The position numbers and the translations under genes are program-made. This document shows, piece after piece, positions 27,112 through 36,161 of a stretch of 64,000 bases of DNA; position 1 is the stretch's first letter; each line of letters opens with the position of its first letter. The notes beneath the pieces were generated by a model. The model worked only from the letters and a program-made list of their open reading frames with translations. It did no database searches and was not told the origin of the DNA. The DNA is from Pseudomonadota bacterium. GTDB taxonomy: Bacteria; Pseudomonadota; Alphaproteobacteria; Rhodospirillales; Magnetospirillaceae. The stretch is from the NCBI GenBank assembly GCA_021848545.1, contig JAJZUL010000006.1, positions 39,751 through 103,750 of the forward strand, read 5' to 3'.

Positions 27112-27537
27112 ATGCCGTCATTCCGCCTGCTGGCCGCCGCGTCCCTCGGCGCCGCCCTGCTGCTGGCTGCCTCGCCCGTCCGGGCCGCCTCGCCCCTGGC
27201 CGAAGCGATCGCCCACGGCAAGGACATGTTTCTTCACGACACCTTCGGCGGCAACGGCCACACCTGCGACACCTGCCATATCGGCGGCGGCACCGTTCGC
27301 GGCGACGTCAATGGCCACAGGTTTCCCAGCCTGCGCAACGCCGCCGCCATCTACCCCCTCTACAATCCCCGCGAAGGCATGGTTCTGACCCTGGAAGAGC
27401 AGATGAACCATTGCATCAAGGGCGCGCTGAACGGCAAGCCACCGGCCTATGGCAGCGCCGACATGGCGGCGCTGACCGCTTATGTCAGCTCCCTGGCCAA
27501 GGGCCGGCCGATCCACATCGGCGGCCAGCCCAAGTAA
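27112..27537 (+). CDS. Periplasmic monohaem cytochrome c, SoxA-like C-terminal pattern (paralogue 2)
   Basis: This 141-residue protein is clearly a tandem duplicate of the preceding one. It shares the signal peptide start MPSFR, CDTCHIGGG, the NHCIKG cysteine and KPPAYGSAD. Met of KMPG is replaced (TVRG) and NMR by NPR, so those Met residues cannot be a shared haem ligand, whereas Cys and several His are kept. AAGGA precedes the ATG. It ends four bases before the convergent ygfZ stop. The electron partner is unknown. Confidence 0.82.
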   Translation: MPSFRLLAAASLGAALLLAASPVRAASPLAEAIAHGKDMFLHDTFGGNGHTCDTCHIGGGTVRGDVNGHRFPSLRNAAAIYPLYNPREGMVLTLEEQMNHCIKGALNGKPPAYGSADMAALTAYVSSLAKGRPIHIGGQPK

Positions 27538-27540
27538 CCG

Positions 27541-28431
27541 CTATTCCGCTTCGGGAAACACCGCCCAATCGGGGCGGTGGGGGGTCAGTCTGGCCTCGCC
27601 GCAGGTGAAGGCGCCCGCCCGCCCGGCGGCGGTGCGGAACTGTTCCAGACGGATCACCGCCAGCCCCCGGTCGCCGGCGGCCGAGCGCATCTCGCCGGCA
27701 TCGATGCCATCCAGGAGGATGGGCGTGCCCGCTTCCGGCGCCGGCCCATCGATATCGACGGGCATCAGACGGCGCTTGATCAGGCCGCGATGCTTGGTCC
27801 GGGCGGTCAGCTCCTGGCCCATATAGCAGCCTTTCTTGAAATCGACGCCGTTCAATTCGTCGAACCCGTTCTCCAGCAGGATGCCCTTCTCGACGATGAT
27901 GTCGCGGCTGCCGTCGGGCAGGCCCAGGCCCATGCGCATCCGGTCCCACTCTTCAACGGGCGCCGCCGTCAAACCCGATGGGACCGTGCCCGCCGCCAGG
28001 ATCAGGCGGGCGCCCGCCCCGATCAGGCGGGGGTCCCCATAGGCGACGCCGCCGGCGATGGCGACAGCCGCGCCGGCCTCGCAGGCCAGCCCCAGCGCCG
28101 CGCACGCCCCTTCGCCCCAGGCGGCCGCCACCGCCAGATCGGGCGCGGCCGCCAGCGAAACCTTGGCGCGCAGCTTGTACAGGCTGAGCTTCTTGCGCAA
28201 TTCCTCCAGACGCGCCGCCTCGACATCGATCAGGAAGGCATCGCCGCTTTCGACGATGAACATGTCGTACAGGAACTTGCCCTGGGCGGTCAGCAGCGCC
28301 GCCCAGATCGCCCGGTCCGGACCGGCCTTGGCGATATCGTTGGAAATCATCCCTTGCAGAAAGGCGCGGCGGTCCTCGCCCTCGACCTTGAGGACGGCGC
28401 GATGGACGAGCGGAGCGAAAGAGGCGGACAT
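27541..28431 (-). CDS. ygfZ: YgfZ/GcvT-domain folate-binding protein
   Basis: This 296-residue aminomethyltransferase-like protein helps maintain certain Fe-S enzymes using tetrahydrofolate. The family signature is present as VDFKKGCYMGQELTARTKHRG, containing the conserved Cys. The N-terminus reads FLQGMISNDI and the region LTAQGKFLYDMFIV follows. It is divergent from the glycosyltransferase cluster across a 111-base spacer. Fe-S maintenance could help UbiUV or other clusters, but that is speculation. Confidence 0.94.
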   Translation of the reverse strand: MSASFAPLVHRAVLKVEGEDRRAFLQGMISNDIAKAGPDRAIWAALLTAQGKFLYDMFIVESGDAFLIDVEAARLEELRKKLSLYKLRAKVSLAAAPDLAVAAAWGEGACAALGLACEAGAAVAIAGGVAYGDPRLIGAGARLILAAGTVPSGLTAAPVEEWDRMRMGLGLPDGSRDIIVEKGILLENGFDELNGVDFKKGCYMGQELTARTKHRGLIKRRLMPVDIDGPAPEAGTPILLDGIDAGEMRSAAGDRGLAVIRLEQFRTAAGRAGAFTCGEARLTPHRPDWAVFPEAE

Positions 28432-28485
28432 CGATCAAGCTCCTCTGGGGGAGGAAAAGGGAAACCTTGGCAAAGGTGGGGGCTT

Positions 28486-28505
28486 GCCCTTGCCTTGGCA
28501 AGGGC
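28486..28505. other. 20-bp inverted repeat between ygfZ and glycosyltransferase gene
   Basis: GCCCTTGCC and GGCAAGGGC are separated by TT. The palindrome lies in the centre of a 111-base divergent spacer and may be an operator or a structured leader. No known regulator box is recognised. Confidence 0.35.
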
Positions 28506-28542
28506 ATTGCGGGTGTGCGGGGCTGCACGTATAACCGCCTCG

Positions 28543-29571
28543 ATGCATATCACGCTGGTCGATGATTCCCTGCCCTTTGACGGCTATACCGCCTCGTCCC
28601 GCCCTCTCGGCGGGAGCGAAAAGGCGTTTGCCGCCCTGGCCGGCGCCCTGGCCCTGCGCGGCCATACCGTCCAGGCCTTCAACCGCTGCCATTGGGGCAT
28701 GGTCATCGAGGGCGTCGAATGGCTCAATATCGACGAAGGCCGCCCCCCCGCCGCCACCGATGTCCTGATCGCCTCTCGCAAGCCGTCCCTGCTGCGCTTC
28801 CTGCGTCACGCCCAACGCCGGGTGCTGTGGCATACCGGGCCCGGCAAAATGCTGGAACGGCCCGCCATCCGCGCCCAATTGAAGGAGTTGCGGCCGCTGG
28901 TGCTGCTGTCGTCGCTGACCCAGGCCAGCGGCTTCGAAGGCCGCGATCTGGCCATCGGCCTGTTGCCGCCGGCGGTCAATCCCGATTTCCTGGCGGACCG
29001 GCCCATGGAACCGGCGATTCCGCCCCGCGCCATCACCACCACCCATCCGGCCCATGGCATGGAATGGCTGCTCGACCTGTGGCTGACGGCCATCCATCCG
29101 CGCCTGCCCGAGGCGGAATTGCATCTGCATTCGATGATCATGGCCCAGGCGTGGGAAGGCGGCAGCGTCAATCCCGAATACCAGGCCCTGGCCGAACGGG
29201 TGCTGGCCGCCCGGCCCATGGGGGTGATCCCGGTCCGGCCCCAGGGCGACAGCCTGATGGCCGACGCCTTTCGTCAGGCGCGGGTCCATCTCTATCCCGG
29301 CCATGGCGACGATGCCACCGCCTTCACCCTGCTGGAAAGCCAGGCGGCGGGTTTGCCCGGCGTGGCCCGATCGCTGGGGGCGGCGCCCGAGCGCATCGCC
29401 GTCGGCCGCACCGGCCAGATCGCCCCCGACGACGAAGCCTTCGCCAATCTCGCCCTCCAGTATTTGACCGACGACAACGTGTTCCGGACGCAAAGCGCCG
29501 AGGCGCGGGAGCGGGCCAAAGGCTGGACCTGGGACGAGGCGGCCCGGCATTTCGAGGCCATGCTGGGATGA
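28543..29571 (+). CDS. Glycosyltransferase, GT-B fold
   Basis: This 342-residue protein starts MHITLVDDSLPFDGYTASSR and has a GGSEKAFAALAGALALRGH helix as in family 4-type glycosyltransferases. The C-terminal half has FRQARVHLYPGHGDD and TLLESQAAGLPGVA, where nucleotide sugar is normally bound. Acceptor and donor are unknown. Its stop overlaps the start of the next glycosyltransferase (ATGA), and asnB follows, so this is a surface-polysaccharide-type operon. Confidence 0.85.
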   Translation: MHITLVDDSLPFDGYTASSRPLGGSEKAFAALAGALALRGHTVQAFNRCHWGMVIEGVEWLNIDEGRPPAATDVLIASRKPSLLRFLRHAQRRVLWHTGPGKMLERPAIRAQLKELRPLVLLSSLTQASGFEGRDLAIGLLPPAVNPDFLADRPMEPAIPPRAITTTHPAHGMEWLLDLWLTAIHPRLPEAELHLHSMIMAQAWEGGSVNPEYQALAERVLAARPMGVIPVRPQGDSLMADAFRQARVHLYPGHGDDATAFTLLESQAAGLPGVARSLGAAPERIAVGRTGQIAPDDEAFANLALQYLTDDNVFRTQSAEARERAKGWTWDEAARHFEAMLG

Positions 29572-30608
29572 CCCCCGTGGTTCAGGCCATGGCCGGGGCG
29601 GAACATGGCGGAGCCGAAGCCTTTTTCGAACGGCTGGCCATCGCGCTCAACCGGGCCGGCCTGCCCCAGACCCTGGTCATTCGTCGCGACGGGGCGCGGT
29701 CGGCGCGGCTGCGCGACGCGGGGCTGGCGGTCACCGAGCTGCCCTTCGGCGGCCGTCTCGATCTGGTCACCCGCCGCCGTTTCGCCGCCGTCGTCGCCAA
29801 GGCCCGCCCCCGGGTGGTGCTGACCTGGATGAGCCGCGCCACCCGGTTATGCCCCACGCCGTCGCCGAGTACCGGCCCGTTCATTCACGCCGCCCGCCTG
29901 GGCGGCTATTACGATCTCAAACATTACCGGCATTGCCGCCACCTGATCGGCAACACTCGGGATTTGTGCGACTGGATGGAACGGTCCGGCTGGCCGGCCG
30001 AGCGGGTCCATTACCTGCCCAATTTCGCCGCCGACGATCGCGCCCTGCCGGTGGCGCGGGCCGATTTCGCCACCCCCGCCGACGCGCCCCTGATCCTGGC
30101 CCTGGGGCGCCTGCACCCCAACAAGGCGTTCGACGTACTGATCAAGGCCCTGGCCGCCGTTCCCGGCGCCCACGCCTGGATCGCCGGCGAAGGCCCGCTG
30201 GCGGCCGAACTGGAACGGCTGGCTGCGGAACGGGGGGTGGCCGACCGGGTCCGTTTCCTGGGCTGGCGCACCGATGTCGCGGCCTTGTCGGCCGCCGCCG
30301 ACCTGCTGGTCTGCCCGTCGCGCCATGAACCGCTGGGCAATGTGGTGATCGAAGCCTGGGCGCGGGATTTGCCGGTCATCGCCGCCGCCTCGCAGGGGCC
30401 GAAGCAATTGATCGAGGACGGCGCCACCGGCCTGCTGGTCCCCATCGACGACGATGCGGCGCTGGCCGGCGCCATCAATCGCCTGATCGCCGATCCGGTC
30501 CTGGCCCGCACCATCGCCGCCGCCGGCCGCGAGGCATTCGAACGGGACTTCACCGAACGGGTGGTGGTGGCCCGCTACCTCGATTTCCTCGACCGGGTCG
30601 CCGCCTGA
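29568..30608 (+). CDS. Glycosyltransferase family 4 protein
   Basis: This 346-residue GT-B glycosyltransferase has N-terminal GAEHGGAEAFFERLAIALNR and a C-terminal family 4 domain with LILALGRLHPNKAFDVLIKA, VRFLGWRTDVAALSAAADLL and the EPLGNVVIEAWA motif with its Glu. It probably adds a sugar to a lipid-linked or lipopolysaccharide precursor at the cytoplasmic face. Start ATG 29568 overlaps the previous stop and its own stop overlaps asnB (TGATG), so three genes are coupled. Confidence 0.92.
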   Translation: MTPVVQAMAGAEHGGAEAFFERLAIALNRAGLPQTLVIRRDGARSARLRDAGLAVTELPFGGRLDLVTRRRFAAVVAKARPRVVLTWMSRATRLCPTPSPSTGPFIHAARLGGYYDLKHYRHCRHLIGNTRDLCDWMERSGWPAERVHYLPNFAADDRALPVARADFATPADAPLILALGRLHPNKAFDVLIKALAAVPGAHAWIAGEGPLAAELERLAAERGVADRVRFLGWRTDVAALSAAADLLVCPSRHEPLGNVVIEAWARDLPVIAAASQGPKQLIEDGATGLLVPIDDDAALAGAINRLIADPVLARTIAAAGREAFERDFTERVVVARYLDFLDRVAA

Positions 30609-32362
30609 TGTGCGGGATCGCCGGCATCGTCACCGCCAACGGCGCCCCTCCCGATGGGGCCGCGCTCGACCGTCTGAGCGCCGCCTTGGCCCATCGCGGT
30701 CCCGACGGCAATGGTCGCCATGTGCGCGGCGGGACCGGCCTGATCCAGACCCGTCTGGCGATCATCGATCTGGAAGGCGGACGCCAGCCCATTTTCGACG
30801 GCGAGGGACGGGCCATCGTCGCCAATGGCGAAATCTACAATTACCGGGAATTGCGGGCCGAGTTTCCCCAGGATCGATTCGCTACCGAATCGGATTGCGA
30901 ATCGCCGCTGCATCTGTATGCCGCGATGGGTCCCGCCTTCGCCACCCGGCTGCGCGGCATGTACGCCATCGCCATCGACGATCCGGTTGCCGATCAGGTG
31001 GTGCTGGCCCGCGATCCCTTTGGCATCAAGCCCTTGTATCTGTGTGAAGGGCCATTCGGCCTGGCCTTCGCTTCGGAAGCCCAGGCGCTGGTGGCGGCCG
31101 GTCTGGTGGAAGCCCGCCCCGATCCGCGCGCCCTGGCCGAGCATCTTCAATTGCAGTTTTCAACCGGAACCGAAACGATCTTCACCGGCATCCGCCGTCT
31201 GGCGCCGGGCGAAACCGTGATCATCCGCAAGGGCAAGGTGGTGGAAACCCGCGATCTGGCGGCCCTGCCCATCGATGAAACCGAGCCCGGCGACCTCGAA
31301 ACGCTGCTTTATCGTCTCGACGACATCCTGATGGAAGCGGTGGACCTGCACCAGCGCGCCGATGTGCCCTATGGCCTGTTCCTGTCGGGGGGCATCGATT
31401 CGTCGGCATTGCTGGCGATGATGGCCCGCCTCAATCCCCGGCCGGTGCTGGCCTTCACCGCCGGCTTCCCCGGCACCCGCGCCCATGACGAACGCGAACG
31501 CGCCCGCGCCCTGGCCCACCATTTCGGCGCCCGCCATGTGGAGGTCGCCTTCGATCAGGCGGATTTCTGGACCCTGCTGCCTTTGGTCGCCGCCGCCATG
31601 GACGAGCCGGTAGCCGACTACGCCTGCCTGCCCACCTACAAGCTGGCCCAGGCCGCCCGCGCCGAGGTCAAGGTGGTGCTGTCGGGCGAAGGCGGCGACG
31701 AGATTTTCGCCGGCTACGGCCGCTATCGCGCCGCCCTGCGCCCCTGGCTGCTGGCCAGAAAAATGCGCAACCGCGGCACTTTCGACGGGACCGACCTGTT
31801 TCGCGTTCCGCTTGCCGGCTGGCGCGACGGGATCAAAGCGGCCGAACGCGATGCCGACCAGCCCGGACGGACGCGCCTGCAAATGGCCCAGGCGGTCGAT
31901 TGCGCCGACTGGCTGCCCAACGATCTGTTGACCAAGCTCGATCGTTGTCTGATGGCCAACGGCATCGAGGGCCGCGTCCCGTTCCTTGATCCGATCATGG
32001 CCGCTTTCGCTTTTCGTCTGCCCGACGGCATGAAGCTGAAGCGCGGCCTGGGTAAATGGCTGCTGCGGCAATGGCTGGAGCACGCCGCGCCGCCCGCCCG
32101 GCCCTTCGACCGCAAACACGGATTCACCGTGCCGGTGGGCGAATGGATCGCCGCCCGCCCCGAGATCGGCGATCTGGTGGCCGCCCAACCCCTGATCGCG
32201 GAAATCTGCCGCCCCGACGCGGTCCGCCACCTGTTTCGCCATGCCGGCCCCAAAACCGGCATGGCCTGCTGGACCCTGTTGTTCACCGCCCTATGGCATC
32301 AGCGCCATGTTTTGGGCCATCCCGTCGCCGGCGATGCCTTCGCCATGCTGGGCCGAGGGTGA
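30608..32362 (+). CDS. asnB: Glutamine-hydrolysing asparagine synthase
   Basis: This 584-residue protein has an N-terminal Ntn glutaminase (catalytic Cys2 in MCGIAGI, then NGEIYNYRELR) and a C-terminal synthetase domain with the pyrophosphate loop LSGGIDSSALLAMM and SGEGGDEIFAGYGRY. AsnB either makes asparagine or, in polysaccharide clusters, amidates a sugar acid or related intermediate. Coupling to two glycosyltransferases favours the second use, but the sequence does not decide. The length is normal. Confidence 0.92.
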   Translation: MCGIAGIVTANGAPPDGAALDRLSAALAHRGPDGNGRHVRGGTGLIQTRLAIIDLEGGRQPIFDGEGRAIVANGEIYNYRELRAEFPQDRFATESDCESPLHLYAAMGPAFATRLRGMYAIAIDDPVADQVVLARDPFGIKPLYLCEGPFGLAFASEAQALVAAGLVEARPDPRALAEHLQLQFSTGTETIFTGIRRLAPGETVIIRKGKVVETRDLAALPIDETEPGDLETLLYRLDDILMEAVDLHQRADVPYGLFLSGGIDSSALLAMMARLNPRPVLAFTAGFPGTRAHDERERARALAHHFGARHVEVAFDQADFWTLLPLVAAAMDEPVADYACLPTYKLAQAARAEVKVVLSGEGGDEIFAGYGRYRAALRPWLLARKMRNRGTFDGTDLFRVPLAGWRDGIKAAERDADQPGRTRLQMAQAVDCADWLPNDLLTKLDRCLMANGIEGRVPFLDPIMAAFAFRLPDGMKLKRGLGKWLLRQWLEHAAPPARPFDRKHGFTVPVGEWIAARPEIGDLVAAQPLIAEICRPDAVRHLFRHAGPKTGMACWTLLFTALWHQRHVLGHPVAGDAFAMLGRG

Positions 32363-32413
32363 GAAGCCTGTTATGAAGGGAATGGTTCCCCGGCGGCAAA
32401 ACGGCGGTTGGTC

Positions 32414-33754
32414 ATGGTCCAGCATTTCGATCTCATCCTGAAGGGCGGCATCGCCCTTACTCCCGCCGGCCGGGTCAGAGCCGACATCGGCGTCGCCAAT
32501 GGACGCATCAAGGCCATCGGCGACCTGGGGGTGGCGACCGGCACGGAAATCGTGGACGCCACCCACCTGACCATCCTGCCGGGATTGATCGACACCCAGG
32601 TTCATTTTCGCGAGCCCGGCCTCGACCATAAGGAGGATCTGGAAACCGGCACCAGGGGCGCCGCGCTGGGCGGCATCACCGCCATTTTCGAGATGCCCAA
32701 CACCAAGCCGACGACGACCAGCGCGGCGGCGTTCAACGACAAGCTGGACCGCGCCCGCGGCCGGACCTGGGTCGATCACGCCTTTTTCATCGGCGCGGCG
32801 GCGGAAAACGCCGACAAGCTGGCCGAATTGGAGCAATTGCCCGGCTGCGCCGGCATCAAGGTGTTCATGGGGTCCTCGACCGGCTCGCTGCTGGTGGCCG
32901 ACGATTCCACCCTGGGCCGGGTGCTGGGCCATGGGCGGCGCCGCGTGGCCATCCATGCCGAGGACGAGCCCCGCCTGATCGAACGCCGCCCCATCGCCGA
33001 GGCCGCGGGCCATCCCGGAGCCCATCCCGAATGGCGCGACGTCGAGACCGCGCTCAAGGCCACCACCCGCGCCGTCCGCCTGGCCGAGGCCACCGGACGG
33101 CGGGTCCATATCCTCCACGTCACCACCGAGGAGGAAATGGAATTCCTGGCCGACCACAAGGATCTGATCACGGTGGAGACCACGCCCCAGCACCTGACCC
33201 TGGCGGCGCCGGAATGCTATGACCGGCTGGGCACCTATGCCCAGATGAACCCGCCGATCCGCGACGCCCGGCATCGCGACGCCTTGTGGCGAGCGGTGGC
33301 GTCCGGGGTGGTGGACGTGCTGGGCTCGGACCACGCCCCCCATACGCGCGAGGAAAAAGACCGCCCCTATCCCGACAGCCCGTCGGGCATGACCGGGGTG
33401 CAGACCCTGGTGCCGCTGATGCTCGACCATGTCCATGCCGGCCGCCTGACCCTGGAACGTCTGGTCGATCTGCTGGCGTCCGGCCCCGCCCGCATCTACA
33501 ACATCGCCGGCAAGGGCCGCATCGCCGTGGGGTACGACGCCGATTTCACTCTGGTGGACCTGAACGCCGCCCGCACCATATCCAACGACCAGATCGCCAG
33601 CCGGAGCGGCTGGACCCCGTTCGACGGCATGAAAGTGACGGGCTGGCCGATGGCCACCATCATCCGCGGTCGCATCGTCATGTATGACGGCCAGCTTTTC
33701 GGCCCGCCCACCGGTCAGCCTGTGCGCTTCACCGACACCATCCCCGGCGCCTGA
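32414..33754 (+). CDS. pyrC: Dihydroorotase (class I-like) with altered HxH motif
   Basis: This 446-residue amidohydrolase of the dihydroorotase family closes carbamoyl-aspartate to dihydroorotate in pyrimidine synthesis. It has DTQVHFREPGLDHKEDL, the carbamylated-Lys region AGIKVFMGSSTGS, metal-site His in HAEDE and HILHVTT, and the catalytic Asp in GSDHAPH. The metal-binding HxH is QVH here. I recall this SQVH/TQVH form as common in alphaproteobacterial dihydroorotases; it may bind metal differently. Start ATG 32414 follows asnB by 51 bases. The TGA stop is shared with a family B element. Confidence 0.88.
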   Translation: MVQHFDLILKGGIALTPAGRVRADIGVANGRIKAIGDLGVATGTEIVDATHLTILPGLIDTQVHFREPGLDHKEDLETGTRGAALGGITAIFEMPNTKPTTTSAAAFNDKLDRARGRTWVDHAFFIGAAAENADKLAELEQLPGCAGIKVFMGSSTGSLLVADDSTLGRVLGHGRRRVAIHAEDEPRLIERRPIAEAAGHPGAHPEWRDVETALKATTRAVRLAEATGRRVHILHVTTEEEMEFLADHKDLITVETTPQHLTLAAPECYDRLGTYAQMNPPIRDARHRDALWRAVASGVVDVLGSDHAPHTREEKDRPYPDSPSGMTGVQTLVPLMLDHVHAGRLTLERLVDLLASGPARIYNIAGKGRIAVGYDADFTLVDLNAARTISNDQIASRSGWTPFDGMKVTGWPMATIIRGRIVMYDGQLFGPPTGQPVRFTDTIPGA

Positions 33755-33897
33755 GAGCCCGGCCCAAAAGTCGCCATGGCGGCCTGCAAATGGCGGTTTT
33801 CTGCGCTTCCTCTGCTCACGTACATGAAGTACGCTCCGCTGCGGTTCTCGAAAATCGCCATTTTCGGCTCGCCCTGCCGACTTTTGGGCCGGGCTCT
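33754..33897. repeat. Palindromic element B, copy 1 (144 bp) abutting the pyrC stop
   Basis: This 144-bp imperfect palindrome runs from AGAGCCCGGCCC to GGGCCGGGCTCT. Its terminal inverted repeats are about 20 bp, inner arms carry AAATGGCGGTTTTC and GAAAATCGCCATTTTC, and the apex is CGTACATGAAGTACG. The A of the pyrC TGA is the first base of the element. The short frames across it are not credible genes. The structure suggests a large hairpin in the 3' untranslated region of pyrC mRNA. Confidence 0.88.
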
Positions 33898-34034
33898 GAC
33901 ATTCCCGCCACCAATGCCGATTCGCCATACGGGACATTACGTATGGAGACTGGACGAAAGTGATTTGGTCGGATAAGTTTTGAATGGTTACAGCCTCCGG
34001 TAGGGGCTCCCCAGGTAAAGGCGGTCAGGCGACC

Positions 34035-34574
34035 ATGTTTGCAGACAACACCCTTACGCCCAAGGAAGCGGTTCGCCTGTGCGCGCTGGGGACCATCGCG
34101 CGCCAGCCGATGCTCTACAGCGATCTGGCCGGAGCGGTGCGCCACTTCATTTCGGGGGTGGCCGGGCCGCAGCTGGAACTGATGGGCACCTCGATCGAAC
34201 TGCTGCGTTACGAGGGGCTGGTCGAAGCGGTGAACGGCGCCGGCATGGAAGACGACGCCCTGCTGGCGCTCACCGATACCGGCCGTCGCGAATTCGTCGC
34301 CCTGATGGGCGCCCGGGTCCGGCCCGGCAGCGACCTCACCAAGCTGATCATCGCCCTGAAAATGCGCTTCCTGCCCCTGCTCGATCCGACGGGACGGCGG
34401 ACGCTGACCGAATCCCTGGCCGCCGGCGTGGAAACCGAGCTGGCCCGGCTGATCGATTTGCGCGGCGCCTGCACGGACGATGACGAAGTCGCCCTGGCCG
34501 CCTGGCTCGATAACGAGATCGCCATCCTGGAAAGCCGGCTGGGATGGCTTGAACGCTTCAGCGCCAACCTGTGA
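34035..34574 (+). CDS. Possible winged-helix regulator
   Basis: This 179-residue protein is not confidently recognised. The N-terminal half (LTPKEAVRLCALGTIARQPM, LSIELLRYEGLVEA-like, ALTDTGRREFVALM) has the pattern of a winged helix, in the manner of PadR or MarR. The C-terminal half is helical and acidic. ATG 34035 is preferred because the upstream extension to 33984 is in spacer sequence. The stop overlaps the GTG start of radC, so the two may be coupled, although a functional link is not obvious. B element copy 1 lies between it and pyrC. Confidence 0.65.
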   Translation: MFADNTLTPKEAVRLCALGTIARQPMLYSDLAGAVRHFISGVAGPQLELMGTSIELLRYEGLVEAVNGAGMEDDALLALTDTGRREFVALMGARVRPGSDLTKLIIALKMRFLPLLDPTGRRTLTESLAAGVETELARLIDLRGACTDDDEVALAAWLDNEIAILESRLGWLERFSANL

Positions 34575-35353
34575 GCGGGGGCAAGCGCCGGCATGCGTCG
34601 CCCGAGGGGTTGGCGGCCGCGGAATTCGTGACCGGGTTCACGACAACCGAATCCGGAACGGAAAATACGGGAACAACCGATAATCAGCCCCATTACCTGG
34701 GGCATCGCGACCGTTTGCGCCAGCGTTTCCTGGACGCGCCCGAATCCCTGCCCGATTACGAAATCCTGGAACTGCTGCTGGCGGCGGCCATCCCGCGCCG
34801 GGACGTGAAGCCCCTGGCCAAAAGCCTGATCGCCCGCTTCGGCAGTTTCGCCGACGTCATTTCGGCCGAGCCCGAAGCGCTGTTGACGACGGATGGACTG
34901 AAGACCGTCTCGGTCACCGCGTTGAAGATCGTGCGCGAAGCGGCGGTGCGGCTGGCCCGCGCCCCGGTGATAAACCGCCCCGTATTGTCATCCTGGACCA
35001 GCGTGCTCGATTATTGCACCGTCGCCATGGCGACCCTGGCCACCGAACAGGTCCGGCTGCTGTTCCTCAACCGCAAGAACGCGGTGATCGCCGACGAGGT
35101 GCAACAGCGGGGAACGGTGGACCATACGCCGATCTATCCGCGCGAGGTGGCGAAACGGGCGCTGGAACTGCACGCTTCGGCGGTCATCATGGTGCACAAC
35201 CATCCATCGGGCGACCCCACCCCTTCGGCCGGTGACATCGACATGACCCGCGCCGTGCAAAGCGCGCTGGCCGCCGTGGGGGTGACGTTGCACGACCACC
35301 TGATCATCGGCCGCAAAAGTCACGCCAGCTTCAAATCCCTGGCGTTGTTGTAA
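34571..35353 (+). CDS. radC: RadC/JAB-domain protein
   Basis: This 260-residue protein has an N-terminal helix-hairpin-helix-like region (YEILELLLAAAIPRRDVKPLA) and a JAB/MPN domain with the metalloprotease motif HNHPSGDPTPSAGDID preceded by KRALELHASAVIMV. RadC proteins were once linked to recombinational repair, but their biochemical role is unsettled. The start GTG at 34571 overlaps the upstream stop (GTGA); the first 40 residues are low in similarity and unusually polar. The B element copy 2 separates it from the convergent XRE gene. Confidence 0.93.
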   Translation: MSGGKRRHASPEGLAAAEFVTGFTTTESGTENTGTTDNQPHYLGHRDRLRQRFLDAPESLPDYEILELLLAAAIPRRDVKPLAKSLIARFGSFADVISAEPEALLTTDGLKTVSVTALKIVREAAVRLARAPVINRPVLSSWTSVLDYCTVAMATLATEQVRLLFLNRKNAVIADEVQQRGTVDHTPIYPREVAKRALELHASAVIMVHNHPSGDPTPSAGDIDMTRAVQSALAAVGVTLHDHLIIGRKSHASFKSLALL

Positions 35354-35380
35354 CGGAACCGGGCCGGCTCAGAGCTTGTA

Positions 35381-35524
35381 AGAGCCCGACCCGAAAGTCG
35401 GCAGGATGAGCCGAAAATGGCGGTTTTCGAGAACCGCAGCGGAGCGTACTTCGTGTACGTGAGCGGAGGAAGCGCAGAAAATCGCCATTTGCAGGCCGCC
35501 ATGGCGACTTTCGGATCGGGCTCT
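35381..35524. repeat. Palindromic element B, copy 2 (144 bp) abutting the XRE gene stop
   Basis: This is a 144-bp copy in opposite orientation to copy 1: AGAGCCCGACCCGAAAGTCG at the left and TTTCGGATCGGGCTCT at the right. The last base is the first base of the TCA (TGA on the minus strand) stop of the XRE gene. The apex is CGTACTTCGTGTACG. The left end follows radC by 28 bases. Confidence 0.88.
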
Positions 35525-36051
35525 CAGGCGGTCACGTCGGCGCAGGTCCGGGCCAGATCGTAAATCTGCCGGCGCAGGACCACGTTCTTGATGCTCAGGT
35601 AGGCGCGGGCGAAATCGATCAGTTCCATCGCGTCGTCACCGGCCATTCCCCCGAACACCTCCCCCAGGCCGTTCACGCCGTCGCCGGCGATCGGCGCCGG
35701 ATTTTGAGGCGGCGGACATCCCGCCGGGAGTCCGGCAAGCGGCGCGGCCATGGCGCTCCCCGTATTTTTCCATTCGCCGGATCGCCCCTTTTTCTGGTCG
35801 AACGATTCAAAAAAATAACCGACGGGTACACGCAGAGCCACGGACAATTCATAAAGACGACTGGCGCTGATCCGGTTCAAGCCCCGTTCGTATTTCTGGA
35901 CCTGTTGAAAGGTCAACCCCAACGCCTGCGCAAGATTGACCTGAGTAAGCCCCAACGTCCGCCGCCGCAAACGCATGCGTTCCCCCACGTAAGCATCGAT
36001 CGGATGCGGTACGCGCATACTTTTTTCGTCTTGCCCCCTCTCGTCCACCAC
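35524..36051 (-). CDS. XRE-family helix-turn-helix regulator
   Basis: This 175-residue regulator has an N-terminal Cro/CI-type domain: DAYVGERMRLRRRTLGLTQV, NLAQALGLTFQQVQKYERGLNRISASRLYELSVALRVPVGYFF. A Pro/Gly-rich linker (PAGCPPPQNPAPIAG) follows, then a helical tail (AMELIDFARAYLSIKNVVLRRQIYDLARTCA). Domain order resembles alphaproteobacterial regulators of the SinR/CtrA-era type that respond to internal signals; the target is unknown. Starts at GTG 36051 (AGGGGGG upstream) or ATG 36018. AT-rich DNA lies upstream (36060-36160). Confidence 0.85.
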   Translation of the reverse strand: MVDERGQDEKSMRVPHPIDAYVGERMRLRRRTLGLTQVNLAQALGLTFQQVQKYERGLNRISASRLYELSVALRVPVGYFFESFDQKKGRSGEWKNTGSAMAAPLAGLPAGCPPPQNPAPIAGDGVNGLGEVFGGMAGDDAMELIDFARAYLSIKNVVLRRQIYDLARTCADVTA

Positions 36052-36161
36052 CGCCCCCCTTCAACGACAGCAAAAACAGTTTTTTGGTATAACAGAAAAG
36101 CGGAGTGTTTCAATAAACGATTATGGCGTTGGATAAAATAGTATTATATTATTCTTTCATT

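Noticed and set aside
33776..33976. Short frames inside the element B copies
   Set aside because: They exist in several copies only because the palindrome is repeated; frames are not kept between copies and have no initiation signals.
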